From UBA11346 sp038060575 (GTDB lineage: Bacteria; Planctomycetota; UBA11346), in assembly GCA_964652775.1 (NCBI GenBank), contig CAZZAM010000005.1, positions 1 through 64,000 on the forward strand: a DNA stretch of 64,000 bases. The letters are read 5' to 3'. The notes under the pieces are model-generated. The model worked only from the letters and a program-made list of their open reading frames with translations, searched no databases and was not told the DNA's origin. The position numbers and the translations under genes were made by a program. Positions 45,914-55,551 of the stretch are shown here, in pieces. Each line of letters starts with the position of its first letter. Position 1 is the stretch's first letter.

Positions 45914-47266
45914 ATGTCCCTGCGCCGCCCGATTACCCCCTTGATGTTTGCTGCTGCGTTGTTCGCAGCTGAACCAGCGATTCCACCGTTGGTTCCTGCT
46001 CCCGCCCAAGAAGCGCCGGCGCATGCGCCAGCCAAGGATTTGAGCTTGGCGATCGCCATCGACCTCGCGCTGAAACGCAACGAAACGCCCAAGATCGCCG
46101 CTGCCCGGATCAGCAATGCCGAAGCCAGCCTCGCCCGAGCGCACGCTGCCCTGCTACCCCAGCTCACGGTTGGCGGCTCCATTGGTACCACATCGGTTGA
46201 TCAATTCCCGCGCGGTGGCAAGGCGAACGAAACAACTGCCTGGAGCGCAACCGCCTCGCTGGGCCTGCTCAAGGCATCGGCGTGGTCGAATGAGGTCGCT
46301 GCCAAGTACAGCCTCCAAGCGCAACAACTTGATTCCCGTGAAATGCGCCGCGTCCTTACCTATATGGTAAGCGATGTCTATCTGACCGTTCTTGCATCTG
46401 AACGACAAGTCATTGCCGCTGAACGTCGGCTAGAAGTGGCGCGCGCTTCGGTCGCTGATGCGAAGGCGCGTCTGCAGGCCGGCATCTCGACTCGCACCGA
46501 CGTCACGCGAGCTGAACTGGGCGAAGCGCAGTCACAATTGTCACTCACCCAGGCCAAACGGGCAGTCATCGCCAGTCGCGAAGCGTTATCCAACCTCGTG
46601 GTGCTTGATTACGCTGGTGTATTGGTGACTCCACCGGACACCGCCATCCCGGGACGTGATTTTGACACCCTGGTAGTCCTCGCACATGCCTATCGCAGCG
46701 ATCTGCGCGCCTTGAAGTTTCGCGAAGACGCAGCGCACCATGCCACTCGCGCCGCCCGTGCCCGTTATGTCCCAGACGTCACCGCCAGTGCCGAAGTGGG
46801 CAGTACGACCACCACCAATCCCATGGGGCGCTCCACCAACGGACAAACTGATTATACCCTGGCCCTGACTGCGACCTGGACGTTGTACGACGGCGGCGAT
46901 CGCGAAGGAGCCATTGATGAGGCGGTCAGCAGCCACTACGAATCAACCCTGAATTACACCGCCGAACTGCGCGCCCTAACCAGAAATATGAAGACGGCGA
47001 TTGCCGATCTGAACACGGCCGAAGATTCTCTGCTGCAAGCCGAAGCGCGTAATCGTCTCGCCAGAGCAAACGCCGAAGAGGTGCGCGCCCGCTATAAGCA
47101 GGGGCTCGCCACCGCACTCGAAGACGCCGACGCGATCAGTGGTCAATTCGATGCCGAAAGCGGTTTCGTCTCAGCCAGCCTCGACCTCGAACGCAGCCGT
47201 CTCGAAATTCGCAAACTGGTCGGTTACTGGCCGCAAAGTGATCGTGCGCCGGACCAACAGCCGTGA
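45914..47266 (+). CDS. TolC-family outer-membrane efflux protein
   Basis: 450-aa protein with a signal peptide (MSLRRPITPLMFAAALFAAEP) and two long repeats of coiled-coil helices and strands typical of TolC (SLAIAIDLALKRNETPKIAAARISNAEASLARAHAALLPQL and the second repeat starting near DFDTLVVLAHAYRSDLRALKFRE). It forms the outer-membrane channel of a tripartite pump. The start at 45914 follows GAGG. The next two genes encode the adaptor and the pump and overlap tightly. Confidence 0.9.
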   Translation: MSLRRPITPLMFAAALFAAEPAIPPLVPAPAQEAPAHAPAKDLSLAIAIDLALKRNETPKIAAARISNAEASLARAHAALLPQLTVGGSIGTTSVDQFPRGGKANETTAWSATASLGLLKASAWSNEVAAKYSLQAQQLDSREMRRVLTYMVSDVYLTVLASERQVIAAERRLEVARASVADAKARLQAGISTRTDVTRAELGEAQSQLSLTQAKRAVIASREALSNLVVLDYAGVLVTPPDTAIPGRDFDTLVVLAHAYRSDLRALKFREDAAHHATRAARARYVPDVTASAEVGSTTTTNPMGRSTNGQTDYTLALTATWTLYDGGDREGAIDEAVSSHYESTLNYTAELRALTRNMKTAIADLNTAEDSLLQAEARNRLARANAEEVRARYKQGLATALEDADAISGQFDAESGFVSASLDLERSRLEIRKLVGYWPQSDRAPDQQP

Positions 47267-48372
47267 ATCGCCTAATCGTCGGGTGCGCCATCTCGCTGCT
47301 TGTCAGCTGCGGTAAAACCACCGACGACCCAGGCCCAAAAGCGGCAACCCGCTACACGGTCGAAACGGCCATCGCCCGCAGCGAAGCACCGCAGCGCTCG
47401 CTCACCGCGCCAGCATCGGTGAGCGCACGGGAAACAGCGCGAATTGCCGCGCGGGTCAGCGGCGTGCTTGATCGGGTTCTCGTCAACGAAGGTGATCTGG
47501 TTCGTCGCGGCCAGTCGGTCGCTGATATCGATGCCGAGCGCTACCGCCTGACTGCCGCAGGTGCAGCCGCCGATCTTCAGCGCGCTCGCGCCGTCCGCGA
47601 TGATGCCGCCGCGGCGCAGGCACGCCGCGAACGTGCAGCCCGTGAGCAACCCGGCCTGATCAGCGAGGAAGAGCTGGTCCAAGTACGCGCGCGCACAACC
47701 CAGGCTGAGGCCGAGGTCGCAGCGGCCGAATCCCGACTCGCCCGGGCGCAACTTGATCTCAACGACGCCAAAGTTCCCAGCCCGATTGAAGGTGTCATCC
47801 AGGCGCGCAACGCCGTTGCTGGTGATGCGGTGCAACCCGGAACACCGATTGCAACTGTGGTTGATCGCAGCGTTGTGTTGCTGCGCTTTCCAGTTCCGGT
47901 CAGCGATGCTATCGCCATTAAGCCAGGCATGGAGGTCACCTTCACTATCGCTGGAGATCCAACCGTGCGCCGATCAAACGTCATCCTGGTTGGCGAAGTC
48001 GCCGATTCACGGACTCGCCAGGTGGATATCGTCGCCCGTGTAAGAGAAACCGACACTGCAGCGGTTCGCCCAGGATCATTCGCCGAAGCACGGATTGATC
48101 TGCCAGCTGGTCAACCGCGCGTGCTGGTGCCGGACTTGGCCGTCCAGCCAAGTGAAAAAGGCTATCTGGTGTGGTCCGTGAGCGGCAGCGGTACCACCAC
48201 ACAGGCGATTCAGCGGCGAGTGACGGTCGGTTCCCGAACCAGAGATGGCCGTATCGAACTGCTCACCGGACTGGTTGCTGGCGACGTCGTGGTCGTGCGT
48301 GGAGGCGAGGCCTTGCGTGAAGGCGCTCTGCTCGACGTCCAACGCACTGTCGTGGAACAAGCGAAGCAGTGA
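47263..48372 (+). CDS. RND efflux periplasmic adaptor lipoprotein
   Basis: 369-aa HlyD/AcrA-type membrane-fusion protein. The lipobox is ISLLVSC; a lipoyl-like domain is split by a coiled coil (NEGDLVRRGQSVADID, then AEVAAAESRLARAQLDLNDAKVPSPIEG), followed by the beta-barrel and membrane-proximal domain (VPDLAVQPSEKGYLVW). It links the RND pump to the TolC-like channel. The start is GTG 47263, overlapping the channel gene's stop; its own stop overlaps the pump start. Confidence 0.9.
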   Translation: MNRLIVGCAISLLVSCGKTTDDPGPKAATRYTVETAIARSEAPQRSLTAPASVSARETARIAARVSGVLDRVLVNEGDLVRRGQSVADIDAERYRLTAAGAAADLQRARAVRDDAAAAQARRERAAREQPGLISEEELVQVRARTTQAEAEVAAAESRLARAQLDLNDAKVPSPIEGVIQARNAVAGDAVQPGTPIATVVDRSVVLLRFPVPVSDAIAIKPGMEVTFTIAGDPTVRRSNVILVGEVADSRTRQVDIVARVRETDTAAVRPGSFAEARIDLPAGQPRVLVPDLAVQPSEKGYLVWSVSGSGTTTQAIQRRVTVGSRTRDGRIELLTGLVAGDVVVVRGGEALREGALLDVQRTVVEQAKQ

Positions 48373-51300
48373 GCCGCAAGCCATCTTCACCGTCTGACGA
48401 TCTGCCGGCCTACGATCCGGCTGGCGAAGGCCATTCCTCGCTGACCGACACCTGCATCCGTCGGCCGGTGCTGGCGTGGATGCTGATGCTGGCCATCGTT
48501 ATTTTCGGCGTCATTGGCTACACCCGCATTGGCATTAGTCAGCTGCCCGATGTGGATATTCCCAATATCGGCGTGCTCGTCGGCTACGAAGGAGCAGCCC
48601 CGGAAATTATCGAGCAAGACGTCATTCAGCCGATCGAGGAATCACTCGCCCAGGTGCAGGGATTGAAGAGTATCGCTGCCACCGCCCGCAACGGTATCGC
48701 CTCGCTACAACTTGAGTTCGATGTCTCGCGCGACATCAATTCCGCCGCCCAGGATGTACAGAATCGTCTCGGCCAAATCCGCCTGCCACTTGAGGCTGAT
48801 ACGCCAATCGTCACCAAAACTAACTTCGAAGATTTTCCGATCATGTGGATCAGTCTGTCCGGCCCGCACAGTCGGCAGGAGCTCACCGATACCATCCGCT
48901 ACCTCGTCAAGCCAGCCCTGCAAAACGTCCCCGGAGTCGGTGAGATCCAATGGGGCGGATACGTCGAGCGCAATGTGCGCATCTGGCTCGACCGCAGCAA
49001 GCTGGATGGCTTCGGCCTAACCGCTCCGGAGGTAGTTGCCGCATTACGCCGCCAGCACGTCGAACTGCCGGCTGGACGGATGGAATCCTTCTCGCGCGAA
49101 ATGGATGTCCGCGTCCTCGGTGAGGCACTATCTCTGGAGGAACTCCGTCACCTGCCGATCGCCGGGGACAGCAGCCATCCGATCCGCCTGTCCAATGTCG
49201 CCTTGGTGCAAGATGGTTTCGCTGATGAACGCGCAGTCGGACGTAATTCGGGCCAGCCGGCCCAGGCACTGGGGGTCAAAAAACAACTTGGCACCAATAC
49301 AGTGACCGTCGCGCGCGGCGCACGCGCAGCCGTCGATCTCATTCGTCCAACTCTGCCACCGGGCATGTCGCTGGAGATCAACTTCGACGGCTCACGATTC
49401 ATTGAACAATCAGTGCATGAGGTCCAGTTTGAATTGATGCTGTCGGTGCTGCTCACCTCGTTCGTCTGTTGGCTGTTTCTCGGCTCGATGCGCGCCGCGT
49501 TCAACATCGTCCTGGCAATTCCGATGTCGGTCATGGGCACGATCGCGGTGCTCTACTTCGCCGGTTTCACGATGAATACGTTCACCCTCCTCGCGCTAAC
49601 CTTGGCGATCGGTGTCGTGGTCGACGATGCGATCATGGTACAGGAGAACATCAGCCGACATTGTGAACTAGGTATGATGCCACGCCTAGCGGCGTCGGTA
49701 GGCACGCGCGAGATCCGTTTTGCCGCATTATCTGCCTCAGCTGCGGTCGTGGCGATCTTCCTGCCGGTGATCTTCATGCCCGGGATCATCGGCAAATTCT
49801 TCCTCCAGTTTGGCGTTGCTTTGTCGGTTGCCGTGATGCTCAGTTACCTCGAAGCCGTGACTCTGGCGCCTGCCCGCTGCGCCCAATTCATGAACCAAGG
49901 GAAGCAAGTTCGTGGTCGGTTTGGCACCAAGGTCGACCACGGATTTGCTTGGCTGGCCCAGCGTTATCGTCGACTACTGCCTGGCGCATTGCGTCATCCA
50001 TGGCTGACCCTGACAGCGACGTTACTGATCTTCGTTGGCGGCATTGCGCTGATCAGCAGTCCCTTGTTGCGCAAGGAGGCCTATCCACCAGTTGATGACG
50101 GCGCACTCTTTGTCCGCTATGAAACCCAGGCCGGATCCAGTCTGATCGAAACCGATCGACTCATGCGCATGGCAGAGGCCTGGTTCCAAGCCCGACAAGA
50201 AGTCGCGCGATCGTATGCCATTGTGGGCGGATTCGGCGGCACCGGCACCAACACCGGGATTATGTTCATTACCTTGAAAGCACCGCAGGAGCGCGCACTG
50301 ACCAAGCAAGCCTTCGGCGACATTGCCAGCGCGGAACTCAAACACATCGCCGGACTACGATCAACGGTGGTCCAGGATCCTGGACCGGGTGGACGTGGCT
50401 ACGCGATCGAATTCTCGCTGCGCGGCAGCGATTGGGACAAGCTCGTCGCCGGATCGGAGCATCTGACCAAGCTGATGAGCGACACCGGTATATTCACCGA
50501 CGTCGACACTGACTACCAGCTCGGTCGTCCAGAAATTTCGATCACCCCGGATCGCGCACGCTGTCATGATCTAGAGGTCTCGACCATGGCGGTTACCGAG
50601 ACCCTCAACGTCCTGGTCGGCGGCGTGAAAACCGGCAAACTGACCCAGGGAACCCGCCGCGAGGATATCCGCGTCCGCCTGCTCGAAACTGACCGCTTGG
50701 TGCCGGGCGATCTCGCTGCGTACCGCGTCCGCTCCGGAACCGGCGCGCTGATCCCCCTATCAGAATTGGTGTCGGTCCGCGAGCGGCCGGTCCTGCAGCA
50801 GATTTCGCGCAAGGACCAGAACCGCGCCATCGCCGTGTTCGCCAACCTAGAGCCCGGTAAGAGTCAGGCTGATGGTATCAGCAAGATGAAGGAACTCGGC
50901 AAGCAAGTTCCCGGACTCCTGCTGGTCGAGGAAGGATCGACCAAACAATTTGGTGAGATCATCAAGGCGTTCACCATTGCCCTCATCCTCGGCATCCTCT
51001 TCGCTGCGATGATCATCGCAGCGCAGTTCAACAGCATCCTCCATCCGATCAGTATCTTCGTCGTGTTGCTGCCTGCAGTCGCCGGGGCTGGATTCGCGCT
51101 CGCCCTTGGCGGTCACAGCCTGAATGTGTTCAGCTTCATCGGGATTCTGTTGCTGATGGGGCTGGTGAAGAAGAACTCGATCATCCTGGTTGACTACGCG
51201 GAACGTGGGCGACGCAGCGGCCTATCAGCTGGCTGGGCCGTGTTGCGTGCTGGCTCCGTTCGCCTGCGTCCGATTTTGATGACCTCGGCGGCGACGGCGA

Positions 51301-51476
51301 CCGCGGCGATTCCCATCGCGCTCGGACTTGGGGCCGGCAGCGAACTACGCCAACCGATGGCGGTCGCCGTCCTCGGTGGCGTGATCCTATCAACCGCCAT
51401 GAGCCTGGTTGTGGTTCCAGCCGTTTACATTTTGCTTGAACGTCTGCGCCAGCGCGTGCTGGGTGACCAGCACTGA
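48369..51476 (+). CDS. RND multidrug efflux pump (HAE1 family)
   Basis: 1035-aa inner-membrane proton antiporter like AcrB/MexB. The N-terminal helix is CIRRPVLAWMLMLAIVIFGVIGY, followed by two large periplasmic loops and two six-helix bundles. The proton-relay residues lie in TLAIGVVVDDAIMVQEN (two aspartates). Start GTG 48369 overlaps the adaptor's stop. A long N-terminal charged stretch (about 30 aa) precedes the first helix. Substrate is unknown. The three-gene operon has no local regulator. Confidence 0.93.
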   Translation: MSRKPSSPSDDLPAYDPAGEGHSSLTDTCIRRPVLAWMLMLAIVIFGVIGYTRIGISQLPDVDIPNIGVLVGYEGAAPEIIEQDVIQPIEESLAQVQGLKSIAATARNGIASLQLEFDVSRDINSAAQDVQNRLGQIRLPLEADTPIVTKTNFEDFPIMWISLSGPHSRQELTDTIRYLVKPALQNVPGVGEIQWGGYVERNVRIWLDRSKLDGFGLTAPEVVAALRRQHVELPAGRMESFSREMDVRVLGEALSLEELRHLPIAGDSSHPIRLSNVALVQDGFADERAVGRNSGQPAQALGVKKQLGTNTVTVARGARAAVDLIRPTLPPGMSLEINFDGSRFIEQSVHEVQFELMLSVLLTSFVCWLFLGSMRAAFNIVLAIPMSVMGTIAVLYFAGFTMNTFTLLALTLAIGVVVDDAIMVQENISRHCELGMMPRLAASVGTREIRFAALSASAAVVAIFLPVIFMPGIIGKFFLQFGVALSVAVMLSYLEAVTLAPARCAQFMNQGKQVRGRFGTKVDHGFAWLAQRYRRLLPGALRHPWLTLTATLLIFVGGIALISSPLLRKEAYPPVDDGALFVRYETQAGSSLIETDRLMRMAEAWFQARQEVARSYAIVGGFGGTGTNTGIMFITLKAPQERALTKQAFGDIASAELKHIAGLRSTVVQDPGPGGRGYAIEFSLRGSDWDKLVAGSEHLTKLMSDTGIFTDVDTDYQLGRPEISITPDRARCHDLEVSTMAVTETLNVLVGGVKTGKLTQGTRREDIRVRLLETDRLVPGDLAAYRVRSGTGALIPLSELVSVRERPVLQQISRKDQNRAIAVFANLEPGKSQADGISKMKELGKQVPGLLLVEEGSTKQFGEIIKAFTIALILGILFAAMIIAAQFNSILHPISIFVVLLPAVAGAGFALALGGHSLNVFSFIGILLLMGLVKKNSIILVDYAERGRRSGLSAGWAVLRAGSVRLRPILMTSAATATAAIPIALGLGAGSELRQPMAVAVLGGVILSTAMSLVVVPAVYILLERLRQRVLGDQH

Positions 51477-51501
51477 TCCTAGATTGCTCCCTTGAAATAT
51501 C

Positions 51502-51656
51502 CAAGGCAACCGCGGAGGCGCAGAGGCCGCCGAGATCGCGGAGGAGAGCAAAACAAGAAAATCACCCAGCGGGTGATCAGCACCGGGAAAAACTATGTTT
51601 CCCAACTTCAATCCTCTGCGACTTCTGCGTAGCTCTGCGCCTCTGCGGTTGCCTTG
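51502..51656. repeat. 155-bp inverted-repeat element, copy B
   Basis: Same length, ends (CAAGGCAACCGC, GCGGTTGCCTTG) and centre (GCGGGTGATCAGCACCGG) as the element at 37706-37860. Outer arms pair over about 25 bp, better than in copy A. It lies between the RND pump gene and a convergent gene, where it could act as a terminator. No coding potential is seen. Confidence 0.85.
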
Positions 51657-51686
51657 AAGGAAGTAATCTAGGCTGAGCGTCCGAAA

Positions 51687-53807
51687 TTAAGGCGTGCGCC
51701 CAACCATCTTTGCCGCATCCGGCTCCAATTCTATCAAGACCGAACTCGTCACGACCAGCATATTCGCTTCATCGGGACCACGCAGGCGAATGGGGAAGAA
51801 TCCTAGACGATCATCCCAGGTGTACTCTCGGCCACGCGGTGGAATGAACTGCATGTCATTGATCCGCCATGGACCGTTGGCGAAGTCGGTCGAACCCACG
51901 TTATTCGGCAGTTTGAGGTTGAGTGCAGGACCATTGATCAATGAGGCCTGGGCAATGCCATCACTGCCGGCAACGACCAGTACGCCTGAGGCCATAGCCA
52001 AATGATCTCCATATGGGACTTGCCCCAGTGAGCTCCAGACCGCTCGTTTTTTACTGCTCGATGAACTCTTCGTCGTGGTGAAGACCGTGCGATGGCGATC
52101 CAACAGCACCTCAATCTGGCCAGAACGCCAGGCATCCCGCGGCAGCAGACGATCTTCGAATGCCTCAGGATCGGGTAATGCCTTGGGAAACAGCCGAGCA
52201 TGGTCGCGGAAAAATCGTCCACGCGGCAAATCCCATTCCGTGATCGATGGGCGCGCTGTCACACCCTCATCGATGAGTTTACCGGTTAGATCAAAGCGCC
52301 GCCACGCGGTTGGGGGTCCAAACACAACGCAATCGCGGCGGCGAAACTCGACCAGAAATTCCTGGTCAATTGGCGGGACAACGAGATTGACCTCCTTCCG
52401 TGCTGTGGAATCTGCCGCCAAGTGTTGCAGCTGGTACGAGTACACATCCCCCTTGGCTATCCGCCGAGTAACCGCGAGATTGGGCCGCCGCACCCAGATT
52501 GAGTCGCAATCACCATCCCACAGCAGCGACTTGTCCGGTCCATAAACGAGATGCCGCGAGCCACCGATCTTGATGATGAGGCAATTCCCACTCGTCCAAG
52601 GCCAGCTAATTCTGCCCGGCGCTTGTAGATAGGGTCGCCTGATCGGTTGCAGACCGGCTAGATCAAGTTCCTCGATGCTTTTGTCGTTCCACAGCCACAG
52701 CGACTGGACACGGTCATCAGCTCTCCAGGCGTGTCCGATGATCGTCTTTGACGGCACAGCGTTGGCATTCGCGAGCAAGTCGCTCCAGCGCCACAACAAG
52801 ACTGAAATCGGGAGATCAATGACCTTCCCTTCATCATCACCCATCATTCCACCGGATGAAACTCCTTTGGCCTCATCGCCAGTGATCATGGCAAGCCAAC
52901 CACCAACAGTGAGCAGCATCGGATTTTTCCCGACCGCGCGTCCAGGATTCAGCGGAACGTCTTTGCCATCCGGAAGAATTAGCGTCGGTTTAGTTTGTAA
53001 TATGCAGGCCAGCATGCCGGGACCTGGAGATGCATACCCGATCGGCAGCCGCTCGTCGCCACGCGCCAATGTTTCGCCACGTTGGCTGTACCCAGCCAAC
53101 CATGCGCCGCCGCGCCCAACCGCGAAGGCGCCCGACAAGCGCGGAAAATGCAATGGATCACCGCCCCGCGTGGTGATGACGCAAATCTGTCGCGGTGGAG
53201 CCGCGATCGCGTTGTCGGACGTCACGGTCATTGCGATCGCACTGCCATCATCAGCCACAGCGCCAATTCCGTCGAGCCCTTGCACATCCACGATGCCCAT
53301 GCTTCCGCGTAAAAGAACCTTACCGTCGGCAATTCGGGTGGAGCCAGCATCTATGGTTAGCTGATTGCCGACTCTCCGACCAGACGCCACCACGGAACCG
53401 TCCCATGATGCGACCTGGGACCATCCGTGCGTCGCCAGCATTGCTCCTGCCTGCAGGGGACGTCCGTCAGGCGCAATCACCCACACGCGGCGCTCGCCCG
53501 ATATCAAGATGCGATCGCCAAAATCCGCACTGAGGCGCAGTGTTTCAGGCACTGCGAATAGCGGGTTCCCGTGGATAACCGAACTCCCCAACACGGGGCC
53601 TAAACGCAACGGTGGCTTCTGTTCGCGTCCCCATTCCTCCAATTGCAGACAACTCCATATATCATTGGCCTTCACCGCCTCGGCCCAAGTCGTTTTCGCC
53701 TGATTGCGAATAATGGTCGCTGGATCGATCTCTGCAGCGGACATCCAGCCAGCAATACCGATGAGCCAGGCCAACGCATACGTCCGGACAGTTGCATTGA
53801 AAATCAT
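51687..53807 (-). CDS. Large secreted protein, propeller-like, unknown function
   Basis: 706-aa protein with a signal peptide (MIFNATVRTYALAWLIGIAGWMSAAE). The body is rich in beta strands and short repeated segments (GRPLQAGAMLATHG, WVIAPDG, GKVLLRGSMGIVDVQG, LWLWNDKSIEEL) that suggest a beta-propeller, but I do not recognise a family. ATG 53807 has GAGG upstream and ends the overlap with kdsA; the frame continues into kdsA. It is 1 bp after the kdsA stop, so the two are likely co-transcribed. Confidence 0.6.
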   Translation of the reverse strand: MIFNATVRTYALAWLIGIAGWMSAAEIDPATIIRNQAKTTWAEAVKANDIWSCLQLEEWGREQKPPLRLGPVLGSSVIHGNPLFAVPETLRLSADFGDRILISGERRVWVIAPDGRPLQAGAMLATHGWSQVASWDGSVVASGRRVGNQLTIDAGSTRIADGKVLLRGSMGIVDVQGLDGIGAVADDGSAIAMTVTSDNAIAAPPRQICVITTRGGDPLHFPRLSGAFAVGRGGAWLAGYSQRGETLARGDERLPIGYASPGPGMLACILQTKPTLILPDGKDVPLNPGRAVGKNPMLLTVGGWLAMITGDEAKGVSSGGMMGDDEGKVIDLPISVLLWRWSDLLANANAVPSKTIIGHAWRADDRVQSLWLWNDKSIEELDLAGLQPIRRPYLQAPGRISWPWTSGNCLIIKIGGSRHLVYGPDKSLLWDGDCDSIWVRRPNLAVTRRIAKGDVYSYQLQHLAADSTARKEVNLVVPPIDQEFLVEFRRRDCVVFGPPTAWRRFDLTGKLIDEGVTARPSITEWDLPRGRFFRDHARLFPKALPDPEAFEDRLLPRDAWRSGQIEVLLDRHRTVFTTTKSSSSSKKRAVWSSLGQVPYGDHLAMASGVLVVAGSDGIAQASLINGPALNLKLPNNVGSTDFANGPWRINDMQFIPPRGREYTWDDRLGFFPIRLRGPDEANMLVVTSSVLIELEPDAAKMVGRTP

Positions 53808-53808
53808 A

Positions 53809-54660
53809 TCAGAACCTCGTTGGCGGATCGCGGCGACCAAGCAGATCATGAATGGCGCGAACATCGGCCAGAACCCACTTCAGATCCTTGGCCGGAATCA
53901 TGTTCGGTCCATCCGAGAGTGCCTTGCGCGGCTGATCATGGGTTTCGAGGAAAATGCCTTCAACGCCGACTGCCATCGCTGCGCGCATCAATACCGGTGC
54001 ATAGTGACCAGCGCCGCCACTGGTCGTGCCCTGACCACCGGGCATCTGCACGCTGTGGGTCGCATCGAACACCACCGGAACACCCAGCGAGCGCATGATC
54101 GGCAGCGATCGGAAGTCGGTCACCAACGTGTTGTAGCCGAATGATGATCCACGCTCGATGAGGATCGGACCATTGCCACCGGCATGCTGAAATTTGGCGA
54201 CGATGTTGGCGCAATCTTGCGGCGCGAGGAATTGACCCTTCTTGATCGAAGTCGCACGCCCGCTGCGCGCACAGGCCTCGACCAGATCAGTCTGCCGGCA
54301 CAAGAAGGCGGGGACTTGCAACAGATCGATGACTTCGGCAAGGCGTTTCACTTGCTCGCGTTCATGCACATCGGTCGTAACAGGCATGCCAAATTCGCGT
54401 TTGACCCGCGCTAGGACACGGAGTCCGTCCTCGATGCCATGGCCACGAAATGACGAATGACTGGTGCGGTTCGCCTTATCGAAGCTCGCCTTGAAAATCA
54501 CCGGCAGCCCGACCTTGGCCGCAGCCGCCTTGACGATGCCCGCCATCTTCAGGCAGTGACGTTCGCTTTCGATAACACAGGGCCCCATGATAAGGACAGG
54601 CAATGGCCCGCCGATAGTGACTGTGGGAGTGACGACCACGGGACGGATCTTGGATGCCAT
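53809..54660 (-). CDS. kdsA: 3-deoxy-D-manno-octulosonate 8-phosphate synthase
   Basis: 283-aa aldolase condensing arabinose 5-phosphate with PEP to make KDO8P for the LPS inner core. Hallmarks are GPCVIESERHCLKMA, FKASFDKANRTS, TDVHEREQVKRLAEVIDLLQVPAFLCRQTDL, KKGQFLAP and FDATHSVQMPGG. The CxxE/His/Asp metal ligands of the metal-dependent class appear present (C28). It shows the cell makes KDO-based LPS. Next gene upstream is a TauE/SafE exporter. Confidence 0.94.
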   Translation of the reverse strand: MASKIRPVVVTPTVTIGGPLPVLIMGPCVIESERHCLKMAGIVKAAAAKVGLPVIFKASFDKANRTSHSSFRGHGIEDGLRVLARVKREFGMPVTTDVHEREQVKRLAEVIDLLQVPAFLCRQTDLVEACARSGRATSIKKGQFLAPQDCANIVAKFQHAGGNGPILIERGSSFGYNTLVTDFRSLPIMRSLGVPVVFDATHSVQMPGGQGTTSGGAGHYAPVLMRAAMAVGVEGIFLETHDQPRKALSDGPNMIPAKDLKWVLADVRAIHDLLGRRDPPTRF

Positions 54661-54712
54661 GGCGGAATGGTGGGTGGCGGACGCCGGAATGGAAGGCCTA
54701 CGCCGGCCCGCC

Positions 54713-55474
54713 TTAGTCGTTCATCATCTGCCAGGCGAGCCGGGCAACGATGGCCAAACTCATAACGACGGCGAGTCCGCGGACATATCGCTGGCCGCTG
54801 CGTACCACGACATGGGCCCCCAGCCAACCGCCGATGATTTGCGCCAATCCCATGCAGATCGCCGGCAACCACCATACTTGCCCGAGGATCGCAAATACGC
54901 TCAGGGAACCAACGTTGCTCGCGCAGTTCACGACCTTGGCATTGGCGCTGGCGACATGGAATGGTTCGTGCCATAGCAGCACGAACGCAAGGATCAGGAA
55001 GGTCCCAGTGCCGGGTCCAAAGAATCCATCATATGCACCGATGCCCCCGGCAACCAATCCGGTCAGAAATGCCCCGCGACTACGCGCCGCAGTCTCATCA
55101 GGAATGCGAATGACGAGGACAGCGATCGCCGCCACGAACAACAATACCACCACCACTGGACGCAGGGCCTGCGCTGGAATCGCTTGCAAGAGCAACGTGC
55201 CAGCCACCGCGCCAACCAGTCCCCAGAAGAATGCGTGCGGGAGGCGTTGACGATCGAGCAAGTTCGAGCGCGAAAAACGGATCAATGCTGCCGCTGATCC
55301 CCAGACCGATTGTCCTTTGTTGGTCGCCAATGCCGCCGTCGGCGGCAAGCCAGCCAATAGCAGTGCCGGCAACGTCAGTAGTCCTCCTCCACCAGCAATC
55401 GCATCAATGAAACCAGCCAGACCTGCGGCCCCACTGAGCCAGAGCAACGTCGTCATGGTGAGTGGATCGGTCAC
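54713..55474 (-). CDS. TauE/SafE-family (TSUP) membrane exporter
   Basis: 253-aa protein with seven to eight hydrophobic helices and the family patterns GFIDAIAGGGGLLTLPALLLAG and GAYDGFFGPGTGTFLILAF. Members export sulfite, sulfoacetate or other organic anions. It lies 52 bp upstream of kdsA on the same strand. The actual substrate is unknown. A small hairpin (GAGTGG/CCACTC) lies just upstream of the start. Confidence 0.88.
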   Translation of the reverse strand: MTDPLTMTTLLWLSGAAGLAGFIDAIAGGGGLLTLPALLLAGLPPTAALATNKGQSVWGSAAALIRFSRSNLLDRQRLPHAFFWGLVGAVAGTLLLQAIPAQALRPVVVVLLFVAAIAVLVIRIPDETAARSRGAFLTGLVAGGIGAYDGFFGPGTGTFLILAFVLLWHEPFHVASANAKVVNCASNVGSLSVFAILGQVWWLPAICMGLAQIIGGWLGAHVVVRSGQRYVRGLAVVMSLAIVARLAWQMMND

Positions 55475-55551
55475 AGCCGACCACTCTCTGACGAGTCCAT
55501 CGTGGTCAACCGAGCGCGCAGCGCCGTCGGGCGAATTCCTGAGCAGACACG

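Noticed and set aside
51502..51656. CRISPR array or insertion sequence
   Set aside because: Only inverted arms are present, with no spacer series and no transposase frame; it is better described as a repeat element.
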